A stretch of 64,000 nucleotides of DNA, taken from Tanypteryx hageni (Eukaryota > Arthropoda > Insecta > Odonata > Petaluridae). The stretch lies in contig CM054116.1 of assembly GCA_028673005.1 (NCBI GenBank), forward strand, positions 100,418,207 through 100,482,206, in the 5' to 3' direction. The text below holds more notes on this DNA, generated by a model. It did no database searches. It was not told the DNA's origin and worked only from the letters and a program-made list of their open reading frames with translations. The DNA is not shown here. Within the stretch, counting starts at the first letter, position 1.

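Noticed and set aside
1..64000. CRISPR arrays, bacterial operons or ribosome-binding sites
   Set aside because: The window is spliced eukaryotic DNA; the repeats seen are transposon ends and microsatellites without spacer structure.

Overview
The window is eukaryotic nuclear DNA: AT-rich, intron-dense and full of decayed transposons. The repeat mix (BovB/RTE-like LINEs, Penelope-like elements, tRNA-derived SINEs, hAT, pogo/Tigger and piggyBac DNA elements) fits an invertebrate, most likely an arthropod. The species cannot be fixed from the sequence.

The only host gene recognised is on the + strand and runs off both ends. It is the middle of midasin (MDN1; Rea1 in yeast), the giant dynein-like AAA+ ATPase that strips assembly factors from the pre-60S ribosomal particle. 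I can chain 24 exons with GT/AG borders whose phases all agree. They give one open frame of 5,754 nt (1,918 codons) with no in-frame stop, about a third of the usual protein. The exons encode the end of AAA4/start of AAA5, AAA5 (Walker A near 3527-3556), AAA6 (Walker A near 19811-19834, Walker B-like in the exon at 33131) and a long part of the linker. No exon is broken by a transposon; three introns (5273-16482, 22689-33130, 35246-43893) have swollen to 9-11 kb by nested insertion.

Region by region. 1-2.3 kb: a hAT-like element holding a Penelope remnant, itself hit by a SINE. 3.4-5.3 kb: AAA5 exons. 5.3-16.4 kb: a Tigger relative; a Penelope element split by a pogo element and by a MITE that is split again by a hAT MITE; an RTE LINE with a 998-codon open frame; and an inverted-repeat module array. 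16.5-22.7 kb: AAA5-AAA6 exons with a broken RTE copy. 22.7-33.1 kb: a decayed pogo element carrying an apparently intact hAT transposon (746-codon transposase, terminal inverted repeats, 8-bp target duplication) and a large pogo-ended element filled with the same modules; then a Penelope tail and a SINE. 33.1-35.2 kb: AAA6 exons. 35.2-43.9 kb: an RTE copy split by a 4.3-kb insertion that contains a hAT transposase pseudogene and more MITEs. 43.9-64 kb: linker exons with MITEs, a Penelope foldback and a second copy of a repeat whose uninterrupted relative lies at 38.3 kb.

Most DNA-transposon calls rest on paired terminal inverted repeats plus a target duplication of the right length (8 bp for hAT, TA for pogo/Tigger, TTAA for piggyBac), read directly from the sequence. 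Family names rest on protein motifs and were not checked by database search.
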